From contig NC_015555.1 in NCBI RefSeq assembly GCF_000189775.2, forward strand, positions 2,181,001 through 2,245,000: DNA of 64,000 bases, in the 5' to 3' direction. The stretch comes from Thermoanaerobacterium xylanolyticum LX-11 (GTDB lineage Bacteria; Bacillota; Thermoanaerobacteria; Thermoanaerobacterales; Thermoanaerobacteraceae). Made by a program: the position numbers and the translations under genes. The notes under the pieces were generated by a model. It saw nothing but the letters and a program-made list of their open reading frames with translations. It was not told the origin of the DNA and did no database searches. Position 1 is the stretch's first letter; each line of letters begins with the position of its first letter. Positions 1 through 9,080 of the stretch are shown in pieces.

Positions 1-256
1 TTATGCTATCAACAATTCCTACAATTGCTGCATCTACAGGCGAATCTGCCATACCACAACCAATTCTTGCTGAACTTCCAAAGGTAACTAATACTATTTC
101 TCCTACACCTGCACCTACATTATCTATTGCAACAATCCTATTTTTATTGTCATAATTCATTTCACTTACTGGTTCTACTATTAGAAATTTATTGCCTATT
201 AAATTTTGATTTTTGCGGGTAGAAATAACAGTACCAACAACTTTAGCTATTATCAA
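1..256 (-). CDS. pduN: PduN/EutN-like BMC pentameric vertex protein (partial)
   Basis: The 85 visible residues match the EutN/CcmL/PduN family (usual length about 90): an N-terminal IIAKVVGTVIST strand, a central AIDNVGAGVGE turn and the GMADSPVDAAIVGIVD tail. These proteins form pentamers that cap microcompartment vertices. The last codon runs off the window, so the C-terminus is missing. The start is a TTG placed 9 nt after AGGAG and a few bases downstream of the pduL stop; no ATG fits. It is the most downstream operon gene visible; further pdu genes probably lie beyond base 1. Confidence 0.85.
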   Translation of the reverse strand, partial: MIIAKVVGTVISTRKNQNLIGNKFLIVEPVSEMNYDNKNRIVAIDNVGAGVGEIVLVTFGSSARIGCGMADSPVDAAIVGIVDSI

Positions 257-261
257 TTTTT

Positions 262-915
262 TCAACTCCTATTATCTCTAACTATTTCAACAAAATCGCC
301 GCTTTTTAGTCCCATGCAATTAGCTTCATCTGTATCAATATGCATCTCAAGTGTATACTTTTCGTCAACTCTAACCTGTACATTTTCTAAAACTCCGCCT
401 CGCTGACCACTTACTTTAACTGATATTATTTCGTTATCCAAAACTTTGAATTTTTTAGAATCTTCAGGTGACATGTGAACATGTCTCTTGGCTATTATGC
501 ATCCTTCTTTTAATGATATGGAACCTTTCGGCCCTACAATTGTGATTGGTGATGAGCCTTTTATATCACCTGATTCCCGTATAGGAGGGTTTAATCCTAA
601 ACTTATTGCATCAGTCTTCGATATTTCTACCTGCGTTTTATCTCTTAAAGGACCCAAAACTCTCACTTTCTCAATAGCATTTAATTTAAAGCCGATTATT
701 GTTACACACTCTTCTGCTGCAAACTGTCCACCCATCAATTCCTTTTTCTTTTTTAAAACATAATCTTTCCCAAACAATATCTCCAAATGTTCTTTAGTCA
801 AATGTACATGGCGCGCTGATACACCTACTGGTATCTTCAACGAATTCCTTTCACTAAGCGTATCCGCTATCGTCTTTGATATGATTTCTATCAATTTATC
901 GTTCACTTTTATCAC
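262..915 (-). CDS. pduL: Phosphate propanoyltransferase PduL
   Basis: PduL converts propionyl-CoA and phosphate to propionyl-phosphate inside the compartment, recycling CoA for PduP. The 217-residue protein has the family's metal-binding histidines: H36/H38 in SARHVHLT, H145/H147 in KRHVHMSP and a further H192. Residues 1-20 (IEIISKTIADTL) form a short amphipathic helix before a linker, as in compartment-targeted PduL proteins. The start is GTG, directly after the shell gene's stop with no clear Shine-Dalgarno, which suggests translational coupling. No phosphotransacetylase of the Pta type is nearby. Confidence 0.93.
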   Translation of the reverse strand: MIKVNDKLIEIISKTIADTLSERNSLKIPVGVSARHVHLTKEHLEILFGKDYVLKKKKELMGGQFAAEECVTIIGFKLNAIEKVRVLGPLRDKTQVEISKTDAISLGLNPPIRESGDIKGSSPITIVGPKGSISLKEGCIIAKRHVHMSPEDSKKFKVLDNEIISVKVSGQRGGVLENVQVRVDEKYTLEMHIDTDEANCMGLKSGDFVEIVRDNRS

Positions 916-916
916 A

Positions 917-1297
917 CTACTTTATTGTAGGCAATATTTTTTCTACATCTGCATGAGGTCTCGGTATTACGTGAACAGCTACTAACTCGCCTAATTTTTT
1001 AGCAGCATTTGCGCCGGTCTCTGTCGCTGCCTTTACTGCGCCAACATCTCCTCTTACCATAACAGTTACAAGCCCTGAACCTATTTTTTCAGTGCCTATC
1101 AATGTGACATTAGCAGCTTTTACCATTGAATCTGCCGCTTCGATTGCAGCAACCAATCCTCTCGTTTCTACCATTCCCAATGCTTGTTGTTCCATAATCA
1201 TTTCCTCCTTAATTTCATTTGATACTTTTACTAAATTATTTTTTTGTTTTTCGCCTTTAACATCTTTGACATTTGTGTCCTTTTCTTCAGAACTCAT
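917..1297 (-). CDS. pduJ: BMC-H shell protein, PduA/PduJ type, with in-frame 34-residue N-terminal extension
   Basis: Residues 35-126 are a BMC-domain hexamer protein nearly identical to the paralogue at 1631-1909 ([33 protein letters not shown]). Two starts are possible. The long frame begins at 1297, overlaps the upstream gene by 11 nt and adds a charged segment ([11 protein letters not shown]...) ending in a helix-prone stretch (VSNEIKEEM). The short form starts at the ATG at 1195, 8 nt after a strong AGGAGG. The short protein is certain to be a standard shell hexamer. Whether the long form is made is open; PduB/PduB' of Salmonella is a precedent for two forms. Confidence 0.88.
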   Translation of the reverse strand: MSSEEKDTNVKDVKGEKQKNNLVKVSNEIKEEMIMEQQALGMVETRGLVAAIEAADSMVKAANVTLIGTEKIGSGLVTVMVRGDVGAVKAATETGANAAKKLGELVAVHVIPRPHADVEKILPTIK

Positions 1298-1604
1298 TTA
1301 TTTCACCACCATCTATTTTAAATAGCTTTCCTGCACTAATATTTACCATCTTTATAGTTTCTGGATGTGGATTTGGTATTACCGCGTATGTTACTGTCCG
1401 TGTAATTTTATCAGCTTCATTCTTTCCATTTAAAATTGCCTCTTCAACTGCTGAAACATCTCCCTTAATAATGATCGTCACAAGTCTGCCTCCAAGTTTT
1501 TTCTCCCATGTTACAAACTCTACATTCGCTGTTTTTAACATGGCATCCAGTGTTTCTACCGCTGTAACAAATCCATTTACTTCAATAAGTCCAATTGCAT
1601 GCAT
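1287..1604 (-). CDS. BMC-H shell protein, divergent paralogue
   Basis: A 105-residue single BMC domain ([19 protein letters not shown], then [18 protein letters not shown]) that forms hexameric shell tiles. It diverges from the PduA/J pair in this operon: it has TWEKKLGG where they have IGTEKIGSG near the pore-forming turn, and a longer C-terminus ([13 protein letters not shown]). Pore chemistry probably differs. It lies between the two PduA/J-like genes and overlaps the downstream one by 11 nt. Assignment to a named Pdu shell type is not possible by eye. Confidence 0.85.
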   Translation of the reverse strand: MHAIGLIEVNGFVTAVETLDAMLKTANVEFVTWEKKLGGRLVTIIIKGDVSAVEEAILNGKNEADKITRTVTYAVIPNPHPETIKMVNISAGKLFKIDGGEINEF

Positions 1605-1630
1605 TTATTGCACTCCTAAATGTGCCAAAA

Positions 1631-1909
1631 TTATTTAATGGTCGGCAATATCTTTTCAACATCAGTGTGAGGCCTTGGTATTACATGAACAGCTACTAAC
1701 TCTCCTAATTTTGAAGCAGCATTTGCGCCAACCTCTGTCGCTGCTTTTACTGCACCGACATCTCCTCTTACCATGACAGTCACTAGCCCTGATCCTATTT
1801 TCTCAGTTCCTATCAAAGTAACATCTGCAGCCTTAACCATTGCATCTGCCGCTTCTATTGCTGCTACCAATCCTCTCGTTTCTACCATTCCCAATGCTTC
1901 TTGTACCAT
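1631..1909 (-). CDS. pduA: BMC-H shell protein PduA/PduJ type
   Basis: A canonical 92-residue BMC hexamer: [22 protein letters not shown], the pore-region [24 protein letters not shown] and C-terminal [17 protein letters not shown]. This is the major flat-facet tile and diol-permeable pore family in propanediol compartments. The ATG at 1909 was chosen because GAGGAGG sits 9 nt upstream; the slightly longer frame begins with an in-frame TTG. It differs at few positions from the BMC domain at 917-1195, indicating recent duplication. Confidence 0.93.
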   Translation of the reverse strand: MVQEALGMVETRGLVAAIEAADAMVKAADVTLIGTEKIGSGLVTVMVRGDVGAVKAATEVGANAASKLGELVAVHVIPRPHTDVEKILPTIK

Positions 1910-1931
1910 AATCAAAATCCTCCTCGATTTT

Positions 1932-2237
1932 TTATTTTAGACAATTTAGCTTTAATAGCTTTTCGGTGTCTTCTTCTGGTTTTGCTATTATATCTGTGGA
2001 AACTACTCCAGATATTTTGTTAGCTGCATCAACTGCAGCATCAACTGCTATTTTTACATTCTCAAGATCTCCTCTAAGTTTAACAACTATTATCAATGGA
2101 ACTGGCAATGCTTCAGCGTTTAATGGCTTATTATTATCGAAAGACTCTATTACGACATTAGCTTTTTTGCATGCAGCATCTGCTGCTACAAACGCCGCTA
2201 CCAATCCATATACTTCGATTAATCCAACAGCTTGCAT
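1932..2237 (-). CDS. BMC-H shell protein with loop insertion
   Basis: A single BMC domain of about 101 residues starting [27 protein letters not shown]. Between the second and third strands it carries an insertion ([17 protein letters not shown]) before [20 protein letters not shown], so the pore-side loop is longer than in PduA. It is the first shell gene after the alcohol dehydrogenase (8-nt gap). The ATG at 2237 is better spaced from AGGTGAT than the ATG one codon earlier. It may be a minor facet protein; its substrate role is unknown. Confidence 0.85.
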   Translation of the reverse strand: MQAVGLIEVYGLVAAFVAADAACKKANVVIESFDNNKPLNAEALPVPLIIVVKLRGDLENVKIAVDAAVDAANKISGVVSTDIIAKPEEDTEKLLKLNCLK

Positions 2238-2245
2238 CATATCAC

Positions 2246-3457
2246 CTAAAATCTGTCATTTATATACACTACTTTTATCCCTTCCTGCTTCATATTGATT
2301 TCCATAGCTTCATTCATTTTATCAAGTGAAAATCTATGTGTTATCAACTCTTCGATTGGAAGTCCTATTTCTTTAGCTCTTTTGAGAAAATCAAAAGTTG
2401 TCAAATAATCTTGAGGAGTGTAAGTCCATGAGCCAACTGCTGTTATTTCTTTGTTGCAAATATCATAATGGGGATTTATCTTACAATCACCATTATTTAC
2501 AAAGAACCCAACTTCGCACAAACCACCTCCCCGTCTTACAAACTTCCAAATATTAGACGCTGCAGAAGGAACACCTGTACATTGAAATGCGAAATCTGCG
2601 CCAATTCCATCGCTTGCCTTTTTAACAGCTTCAACAAGTTCATCAATATTGCTGTATTTCGTAAAATTAACGAGTGCTGTAGCACCTAATCTTTTAGCCA
2701 TATTTAGTCTATTTTCATCACCATCAACAGCTATGATATTTTCTACTCCAAGTGTCTTTACAACTGAAAGCAACAGTAATCCTATAGGACCACAACCTTG
2801 TACAAGGACTTTACTGTTGAATTTTAAAAGTCCTGTCGTTTTTGCACGTTCTACGGCATGTACGACTACTGCCGCCGGCTCTACAAGAAGCCTCAAATTA
2901 AGATTCATGTCATTGACCTTATAAAATGTTGAGCCTTTCCTTATGACGATGTACTCTGAGAACCAGCCATTTAAATGATAATTATCATCAGGTATTAAAC
3001 CATAAATTTTTGAATTCTCACATAAATTCGTCTTATCTGGATGATTTAAGCATATATCGCATTCACCGCACGGAACTACAGATGTAACAATTTTATCTCC
3101 TTTTTTAATTTCCTTACCTGCAGAGTCACGTCTTACGTTTTTTCCCAGTTTGACTATCTCGCCTGTTCCTTCATGTCCTAAAACCAATGGTATAAGACCA
3201 AAGGGATCTCCTTTGTATTCATGAATATCAGTACCGCATACACCGCATCCTTCTACTTTAACAAGCATTTCATCATCATTTATTTCTGGGATGTTAAATT
3301 CCTTTACTTCTATTTTTTTAACGTCAGTAAGTACAGCAGCTCTACATGTAGATGGTAATGTTGAATTGCTCTCTTTAATATTTTCTTTAGGCTCATTTTT
3401 CAAATCATTTAATATTTTTTTCACTATTTCCTCAATGTCTATCTGATTGACTTCCAT
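2246..3457 (-). CDS. Zinc-dependent MDR alcohol dehydrogenase with N-terminal encapsulation-type helix
   Basis: A medium-chain zinc alcohol dehydrogenase expected to reduce propionaldehyde to 1-propanol and regenerate NAD+. Visible: catalytic-zinc GCGVCGTDIHEYKGD and GHEGTGE, structural-zinc cysteines CGECDIC...NLC, and the nucleotide site QGCGPIGLL. The first 45 residues are extra for the family: MEVNQIDIEEIVKKILNDL is an amphipathic helix closely resembling the PduP N-terminus, followed by a linker. The start at 3457 has GGAG 8 nt upstream; the longer frame would overlap pduP. It takes the place of the iron-type PduQ of Salmonella. The substrate is inferred from context. Confidence 0.9.
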   Translation of the reverse strand: MEVNQIDIEEIVKKILNDLKNEPKENIKESNSTLPSTCRAAVLTDVKKIEVKEFNIPEINDDEMLVKVEGCGVCGTDIHEYKGDPFGLIPLVLGHEGTGEIVKLGKNVRRDSAGKEIKKGDKIVTSVVPCGECDICLNHPDKTNLCENSKIYGLIPDDNYHLNGWFSEYIVIRKGSTFYKVNDMNLNLRLLVEPAAVVVHAVERAKTTGLLKFNSKVLVQGCGPIGLLLLSVVKTLGVENIIAVDGDENRLNMAKRLGATALVNFTKYSNIDELVEAVKKASDGIGADFAFQCTGVPSAASNIWKFVRRGGGLCEVGFFVNNGDCKINPHYDICNKEITAVGSWTYTPQDYLTTFDFLKRAKEIGLPIEELITHRFSLDKMNEAMEINMKQEGIKVVYINDRF

Positions 3458-3468
3458 ATTATCCTCTC

Positions 3469-4872
3469 CTATCTTATTGATAATCCATCTGCCAATACAC
3501 ATCTCCTGCTTTTGGTAAAAGTCCTTGCAGATGTCAATCCTTCACCTGTTCTGCTTGCAATCGTGAATGTACAGTAACCTTCACCGCCATATCCTAACGC
3601 GGCGTACGATGGCGCATTTTTTACGAATATAGCGGTGTCGATGATTTTGCCAAACTTTGTTAAATTATCAATGTTTTTTGAATGCATGTGTGCTGAATGC
3701 CTATTGCCGTGTTCTAATTCTGTCGCAATCATTATAGCTTCATCAACATTTTTAGCTCTTACTATTCCTAAAATAGGCATCATTAGCTCTTCTACCACCA
3801 GCGGATTATCTTTTTCAGCCTCAAAAATTATGCACCTTACGCTCTCATCAGCATCTATACCTATAGCTTTTAGTATTAAATGGGCATCTTTGCCGACCCA
3901 TTTCCTATTTAATGTTGTTTTGCCACCTTCGTGATCTAATACAAGCTCAATGAGTTTTTCAATTTCTCTTCCTTCAATCTTGTAGCATCCATTCTTTTGC
4001 ATGTAATAAATAAGCTCATCTGTTATTTTATCTACAGATACTACTTCTTTCTCAGCAATGCAAGGTAAATTGTTGTCAAATGTAGCACCATCGATAATGT
4101 CTTTTGCAGCCTTTTTGATATCTGCAGTTTCATCAACTACAACTGGTGGATTTCCAGCTCCGGCACCAATAGCTCTTTTACCAGATGAAAGAACTGCTGT
4201 AACTACGCCAGGTCCGCCAGTTGCAACTAATAACGAAACATCAGAACTTTTGAACATAACATTTCCTGTTTCAAGTGTTGGCTTTTCAACAGATACAACT
4301 AAATTTTCAGGTCCACCAGCTTCCATAGCCGCTTCATTTACTAACTTGACAGCGTAATTAGATACATTTACCGCACCTGGATGTGGATTAAATACGACAG
4401 AATTGCCCGCTGCTATCATTCCAATACTATTGCAAAGGACAGTTTCACTTGGATTTGTAGAAGGAGTAATCGCACCTATTACACCAAACGGCCCCATTTC
4501 AACTAATGTCAGTCCTTTATCACCTGACCATGCTGTAGTTGTTATATCTTCTGTACCTGGTGTCTTAAGTGCTACGAGTTCATGTTTGACTATTTTGTGC
4601 TCTACCCTCCCCATGCCAGTTTCTCTAACGCCCATTTCTGCAAGTATTTTTTTGTTCTCCATAATCTTTTTTCTTATATTCTGTATAATCTTTTCTCTCG
4701 ATTCCATGGGCATATTCCTCAATTTTTTCTGGGCATCTTTTGCAGCACTAATAGCATCATTCATATCTTGAAATATTCCAACATCCCCATACTTACTGGT
4801 AGTCTTTTCAAGATTAAATTCCGATAAGACTTTTTTGACAATCGCTTCAATATCTTCCTCTTTAACTTTCAT
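3469..4872 (-). CDS. pduP: CoA-acylating propionaldehyde dehydrogenase PduP
   Basis: PduP oxidises propionaldehyde to propionyl-CoA with NAD+. The 467-residue protein has the aldehyde dehydrogenase fold with the nucleophile in NNLPCIAEKE (C271), the GPFGVIGAITPSTNP segment and GAGNPPVVVDETA. Residues 1-20 (KVKEEDIEAIVKKVLSEF) are the classical encapsulation peptide, joined by a short linker to the catalytic core at about residue 35. Its ATG overlaps the pduO stop as ATGA, so translation is coupled. Confidence 0.95.
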   Translation of the reverse strand: MKVKEEDIEAIVKKVLSEFNLEKTTSKYGDVGIFQDMNDAISAAKDAQKKLRNMPMESREKIIQNIRKKIMENKKILAEMGVRETGMGRVEHKIVKHELVALKTPGTEDITTTAWSGDKGLTLVEMGPFGVIGAITPSTNPSETVLCNSIGMIAAGNSVVFNPHPGAVNVSNYAVKLVNEAAMEAGGPENLVVSVEKPTLETGNVMFKSSDVSLLVATGGPGVVTAVLSSGKRAIGAGAGNPPVVVDETADIKKAAKDIIDGATFDNNLPCIAEKEVVSVDKITDELIYYMQKNGCYKIEGREIEKLIELVLDHEGGKTTLNRKWVGKDAHLILKAIGIDADESVRCIIFEAEKDNPLVVEELMMPILGIVRAKNVDEAIMIATELEHGNRHSAHMHSKNIDNLTKFGKIIDTAIFVKNAPSYAALGYGGEGYCTFTIASRTGEGLTSARTFTKSRRCVLADGLSIR

Positions 4873-5840
4873 GATATAACCTCCTCAAATACATCTGCAC
4901 CATAAATAGAAAGTTCCACATCTTGCTCTACTGTACCACCGCTAACTCCAATTCCTCCAACAATTTCACCTTGATACTTTATAGGACAACCACCTCCAAA
5001 CACTACGATTCTGCTGTCAGTTGTATTTATTCCGTAAAGAGGCTGCCCTGGTTGTGCAAGTTTTGACAACTCATGCGTCGGCATTTTAAGCGCTACTGAT
5101 GTATAAGCTTTATTTATTGCTAGATTCATGCTTTCAAGAAGTGTACCATCCATAAAATGAGCCGCTATCAAATTGCCATGCATGTCGACTATTGCAATAG
5201 CAACCGGTAGATTAATGCTTTCTGCCTTCTTTTCTACCTTCGCCATCAAATTTTTTGCTATATCTAAATTTAGCTTTATTTCGCCTTTGTTCTTTCCATA
5301 ATGCTTTCTTATCGCGTCTTTTACTTTTTCTTCTATTTCCGTTTTTATTTCCATATACCTTGCTAAAACAAACAAATAGTCAGACAATCTATTGATGTAA
5401 ACTTTCGAATTAATATTTACAGAATATTTCTTGTCGACTTCGATTAAGCTTCTCTCAGTTTTTCTCGTTATAGTCCTTACAACATCTAATAATGCTGAGA
5501 TTTGGTTTTTACCAGGTATTACAAAACCATTTTTAATCTTTACCATGTTTTGATAATCGTCAATTAATCTTTCTATGTCAAAGACATCATTTTCTGATAT
5601 ATGCCATTTATCGCTTTTGCCATCTGCTATCTCTGAAAGTATTACTTTTACCTTTATCTGAATATTTTCTATCTCTTTTTTTATGGAATCATCATCTATT
5701 TGAGCTTTTGCAAAACCTAAATAACTTGTCAATTCATCCAAATTTCCTAACGTCTCTATTCTTAAATCGTCTTTTGGAACTCTTTCCCCATTTAATAGCG
5801 ACGTGTAACCATCATCACCAGTTTTAGAATAAATACTCAT
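4869..5840 (-). CDS. pduO: PduO: cob(I)alamin adenosyltransferase fused to a GlcG/HbpS-like domain
   Basis: Residues 1-175 are a PduO-type ATP:cob(I)alamin adenosyltransferase: N-terminal TGDDGYTSLLNGERVPKDD and GNLDELTSYLGFAK, and the later RLSDYLFVLARYME helix. It makes adenosylcobalamin for PduCDE. Residues 180-323 are a DUF336 (GlcG/HbpS) domain with NLPVAIAIVDMHGNLIA and GGCPIKYQGEIVGGIGVSGG, a domain that binds heme or corrinoid in relatives. The domain order matches Salmonella PduO. The gene lies between pduH and pduP. Confidence 0.93.
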   Translation of the reverse strand: MSIYSKTGDDGYTSLLNGERVPKDDLRIETLGNLDELTSYLGFAKAQIDDDSIKKEIENIQIKVKVILSEIADGKSDKWHISENDVFDIERLIDDYQNMVKIKNGFVIPGKNQISALLDVVRTITRKTERSLIEVDKKYSVNINSKVYINRLSDYLFVLARYMEIKTEIEEKVKDAIRKHYGKNKGEIKLNLDIAKNLMAKVEKKAESINLPVAIAIVDMHGNLIAAHFMDGTLLESMNLAINKAYTSVALKMPTHELSKLAQPGQPLYGINTTDSRIVVFGGGCPIKYQGEIVGGIGVSGGTVEQDVELSIYGADVFEEVIS

Positions 5841-5851
5841 AACACCACCTG

Positions 5852-6190
5852 CTAATCTATGTATTTAAGCGGCAATCCTTTTACATATCTTGCAGCATTG
5901 CATCCAATAAGCTTAGGGCTAAAATTTTTATCTTTTTTTGAAAGAATCAAAGGTTCCATCATCTCTAAATTTTTAGAATGTAGACATATTAGATCTCCCT
6001 GTATACCTATTCCAACACCTAATACAGATGCTTTTGCCGCATCATAAGCCATTTTCACAACATCAGTGCACTCATTGGCAGCTAATCTATATAACGCACC
6101 TTCTTCTTCGATGCCAGCTATAACTTCATTTATTAAGTCCCTGTTTTCTGTATTCGAAAAAATCACAATTTGAGGTATTATAAATTCCAT
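5852..6190 (-). CDS. pduH: Diol dehydratase reactivase small subunit PduH
   Basis: The small (112-residue) subunit of the diol dehydratase reactivating factor, which with PduG swaps damaged cobalamin out of PduCDE. It has the family pattern PQIVIFSNTENRD, AGIEEEGALYRL, VGIGIQGDLICLHSK and the C-terminal RYVKGLPLK, which also occurs in related form in PduD. It follows pduG by 4 nt and precedes pduO. Confidence 0.92.
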   Translation of the reverse strand: MEFIIPQIVIFSNTENRDLINEVIAGIEEEGALYRLAANECTDVVKMAYDAAKASVLGVGIGIQGDLICLHSKNLEMMEPLILSKKDKNFSPKLIGCNAARYVKGLPLKYID

Positions 6191-6194
6191 AAAA

Positions 6195-8012
6195 TCACCC
6201 TAAATAAGACATCACGAGACCTGTTGCTACAGCGTTTCTTGGACCTTCGACTTTTCTTATATTTCCCCTACCTGCTATGATTTTATAGTTTGATAGCTCA
6301 GTCAAAATCATCTCCGGAATTTCAAAATCCAAAGCAGAACCTCCAACTAATACGACATTTGGTATTTGCCTTAAATTATTTCCCGGAGCAATTTTTGTTA
6401 AAGCTCTGAAAGCATTTTTTACAAAGACTTTATATTTTGCTTGCCTTCGTACGTAAATAATCTTTTCCATAGTCAAATCTTCTTTAAATATAGGAATCAT
6501 ATCATTTTCTTTTAAAATCACGATTCTTCCGTAAAATCGAGGATTTAAGGGTTTAGCAAAAAACTTTATCTCCCTATTTTCCATTCTTATGTGAAATAAA
6601 CTTTCAACTTTTCCAATCGGGTTCTTTTTTATTTCTTCTGACAAATATCTATCATTTAATCCTAATTCTGAATCAATAAGCATTGTGACTAATTCTCCAG
6701 CACCTGCCATGTGTATAGATTTTACAATGCCTTTTTCATCAATCACAGCTGCATCTGTAGAGCCTCCACCAATATCCAGTATTGCAAGTGGTAACTTTGT
6801 ACCTGGCGTTGTCAATGCACCTAATGCAGCCATCACAGCTTCCACTCCAGCTATTTTTACAAATACACCCAATTCTCTTTGGAGCTTTTCTGCAATCTCT
6901 ATCATAGGAAGCGCATTCGTCTTTACCATAGCTGCCAATACAACTGCTTTCTCCATTGAAGTCTCACCAGCAAGCCCACCTTCTACTTTAACAGGAACGG
7001 TTGTGTCAACCGCAAAAATGTCTTTAATCTTTACCTTGTCTATTTTTTGACCGGTAATACTTGACATTTTGCTTTTTAGATTTTTTATCATGTTTCCAAC
7101 ATTTGTATTTTTTTCGCCTTCTACATCATCAATTGTTCCAACTTCCTCAACTGATTCCATTATAGCTTCAGCTCCAGAATCAACACTTACTTTTGATGAC
7201 ATTGTTGAACCAATGATTAAGAGGTTTCCCGCCGGAATTATCCTCTCTTTTACTTGTCCTTTTGGCGTTTTTATAACCACTGCCGACTTTTTCCCAATCA
7301 AACTTTTCGAAATCGGTATGACGTACTTTGTCTCTTCTGGAGTAAGATCAAATATTGTTGCGATACCATAAGGATTTGATAGCGTGCTTATGGACTTGCC
7401 TTCCGGTGCTACCTCTACAGCCGCTACAACTCCTAATGGAATCTTCTCTATCTGTCTTACTTCGTCCACAATTGGTATAGTCTTTTTTAGTCTGTTGTTG
7501 ATTAAAACTGCTTCATCATTTTGAACTATAGCAGCTTTTACATCAATATCGTTTTCAAATGACATGTTTATGATTCTTGAAGCTTCTTCATATCCAATTT
7601 CCTTAGGTATCACCACAATGTAACTTTTTTTTTTCGCAGCATCAGGTAAATCCTTTATATGTATTATCTCTCCTACTCCAAGTCCGACACCTCCCGGTGT
7701 GGATGGATTATGACCTATCATAGTGGAGCCTGTGATAACAGTTTCCGTTATTGTCTCCATAGCAGCACCACAGACAACTGGAGCAGCTTCATTTATTCTA
7801 ATAAGGCTTAAATCACTGATATTTTTATCAATTTTTTTTAAAGCCTCAGTCAATCCATTAATAACCCCTGTCACATTGTCTACAGTGCCTTTTACACCTG
7901 TCGTTGCTGTCAAGGAACTGCTTAAAAATTCTAATGTATTGTCATCTTTAATAGCGGCTATACATACCTCTGTTGTAGAATTGCCAATATCAACACCTGC
8001 TATGAGTTTCAT
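6195..8012 (-). CDS. pduG: Diol dehydratase reactivase large subunit PduG
   Basis: A 605-residue ATPase of the ASKHA fold that drives release of inactive cobalamin from propanediol dehydratase. Visible: phosphate loop 1 GVDIGNSTTEVCIA at the N-terminus, phosphate loop 2 ILDIGGGSTDAAVID around residue 420 and the adenosine motif VLVGGSALDFEIPEM near the C-terminus. Length matches PduG/DdrA proteins. It sits between pduE and pduH with short gaps, so stoichiometric expression with the dehydratase is likely. Confidence 0.94.
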   Translation of the reverse strand: MKLIAGVDIGNSTTEVCIAAIKDDNTLEFLSSSLTATTGVKGTVDNVTGVINGLTEALKKIDKNISDLSLIRINEAAPVVCGAAMETITETVITGSTMIGHNPSTPGGVGLGVGEIIHIKDLPDAAKKKSYIVVIPKEIGYEEASRIINMSFENDIDVKAAIVQNDEAVLINNRLKKTIPIVDEVRQIEKIPLGVVAAVEVAPEGKSISTLSNPYGIATIFDLTPEETKYVIPISKSLIGKKSAVVIKTPKGQVKERIIPAGNLLIIGSTMSSKVSVDSGAEAIMESVEEVGTIDDVEGEKNTNVGNMIKNLKSKMSSITGQKIDKVKIKDIFAVDTTVPVKVEGGLAGETSMEKAVVLAAMVKTNALPMIEIAEKLQRELGVFVKIAGVEAVMAALGALTTPGTKLPLAILDIGGGSTDAAVIDEKGIVKSIHMAGAGELVTMLIDSELGLNDRYLSEEIKKNPIGKVESLFHIRMENREIKFFAKPLNPRFYGRIVILKENDMIPIFKEDLTMEKIIYVRRQAKYKVFVKNAFRALTKIAPGNNLRQIPNVVLVGGSALDFEIPEMILTELSNYKIIAGRGNIRKVEGPRNAVATGLVMSYLG

Positions 8013-8025
8013 CTGAAAAGCCCCT

Positions 8026-8433
8026 TTAAGTTCTCAAAATGTTTCTTTTTTCATATACTTCCGCGGCCTCAAGTATCAAGTTAGCACAGTTAATGGCATT
8101 ATATTTATCTCTTAATTCATAGGCAAGATTTATAAGCTCTTCCTTTGTTGATCTAAACGGCCTTAAGCTCTCATATATTTCCAGAATCTTTTCATCTGGA
8201 ACATCTGTAAGCTCCGATGCCCTTGTAAAATTCTCTTTCATCTGGTGTCTGCCGTATTTTTCTGCAATTTTCCCTTGCATTAGAAGTACTTCTTTTGAAA
8301 TCTTAATATCGTCAGGTTTTACGTTTCCCATCATTACATTTTCAATATTTATTTCATTTAAATGTTTACCTGTTTTTGTCACCAATTTATCAAAATCACT
8401 TTTTGACAACGGATATTCGTCCATCTTCATCAT
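8026..8433 (-). CDS. pduE: Propanediol dehydratase small subunit PduE
   Basis: The 135-residue gamma subunit of B12-dependent diol dehydratase. It shows YPLSKSDFDKLVTKTGKHLNEI, TGRHQMKENF-like GRHQMKENFTRASELTDVPDEKILEIYESLRPFRS split across the central helices, and the AINCANLILEAAEVYEKR tail. It lies 7 nt downstream of pduD. No separate targeting helix is obvious beyond the native N-terminus. Confidence 0.93.
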   Translation of the reverse strand: MMKMDEYPLSKSDFDKLVTKTGKHLNEINIENVMMGNVKPDDIKISKEVLLMQGKIAEKYGRHQMKENFTRASELTDVPDEKILEIYESLRPFRSTKEELINLAYELRDKYNAINCANLILEAAEVYEKRNILRT

Positions 8434-8440
8434 CCCTACA

Positions 8441-9067
8441 TTACAAATCTACCGCCAATTCAATTGATTGAGCATTTTTCAATATTCTTTCTGTCTCTTT
8501 TATATGCATTATTGCAGCTTTCACCTGATATTTAGGCCTTACCATGTAATCATTTTGAATTAATATAGGTTTTACCATCATGCCTTTGGCATATCTTGCT
8601 GCATTTTTGCCTATTTCCCTGTATAATTCTAAATTTAACAGTGGAGCTTGTGGAAATAGCTCTAGATTGCTTAAAGGATATAGATCTTTTTGATGAATCA
8701 CTGTCGTACCTTTTGACTGTAAGCCTATACCTATTCCTGACCCACTCAACAAAGCAGCTTCTTTACCTATAAACGCAACATCAGATGTCTTTAGAACTCT
8801 TACAATCCTAGGAACCATACCTTCTTCTTCGATACCTGCAATTATTTCTTTTATTACATCTTTATGATCAAGTCCATTTATAGTCTTTTTTATATGCTTT
8901 CCAAATGCAGGCCCAATACCTATAACGACTTCCTTTATATTCTTACCCTTATGAGCAACTCCATTTTCGATAAAATACGAAGGCAGGTCATCAGTTTTAT
9001 GTTTCTTATTTATTTCTTCTATAACACGTTTAGTTATTTCTTCTAATAAATCTTCATCCACGTACAT
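8441..9067 (-). CDS. pduD: Propanediol dehydratase medium subunit PduD
   Basis: The 208-residue beta subunit that binds the lower face of the corrinoid. Core motifs are KEVVIGIGPAFG, AGIEEEGMVPRIVRV, GSGIGIGLQSKGTTVIHQKDL and KNAARYAKGM. Residues 1-20 (DEDLLEEITKRVIEEINKK) are an amphipathic helix followed by a linker, the known location of the PduD targeting sequence. The gene is downstream of pduC and upstream of pduE. Confidence 0.94.
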   Translation of the reverse strand: MYVDEDLLEEITKRVIEEINKKHKTDDLPSYFIENGVAHKGKNIKEVVIGIGPAFGKHIKKTINGLDHKDVIKEIIAGIEEEGMVPRIVRVLKTSDVAFIGKEAALLSGSGIGIGLQSKGTTVIHQKDLYPLSNLELFPQAPLLNLELYREIGKNAARYAKGMMVKPILIQNDYMVRPKYQVKAAIMHIKETERILKNAQSIELAVDL

Positions 9068-9080
9068 TTTTTCACCATCT

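Noticed and set aside
2246-3502. Longer alcohol dehydrogenase frame starting MCIGRW
   Set aside because: It would overlap pduP and lacks a ribosome site; the ATG at 3457 has GGAG at good spacing and begins with the targeting helix.
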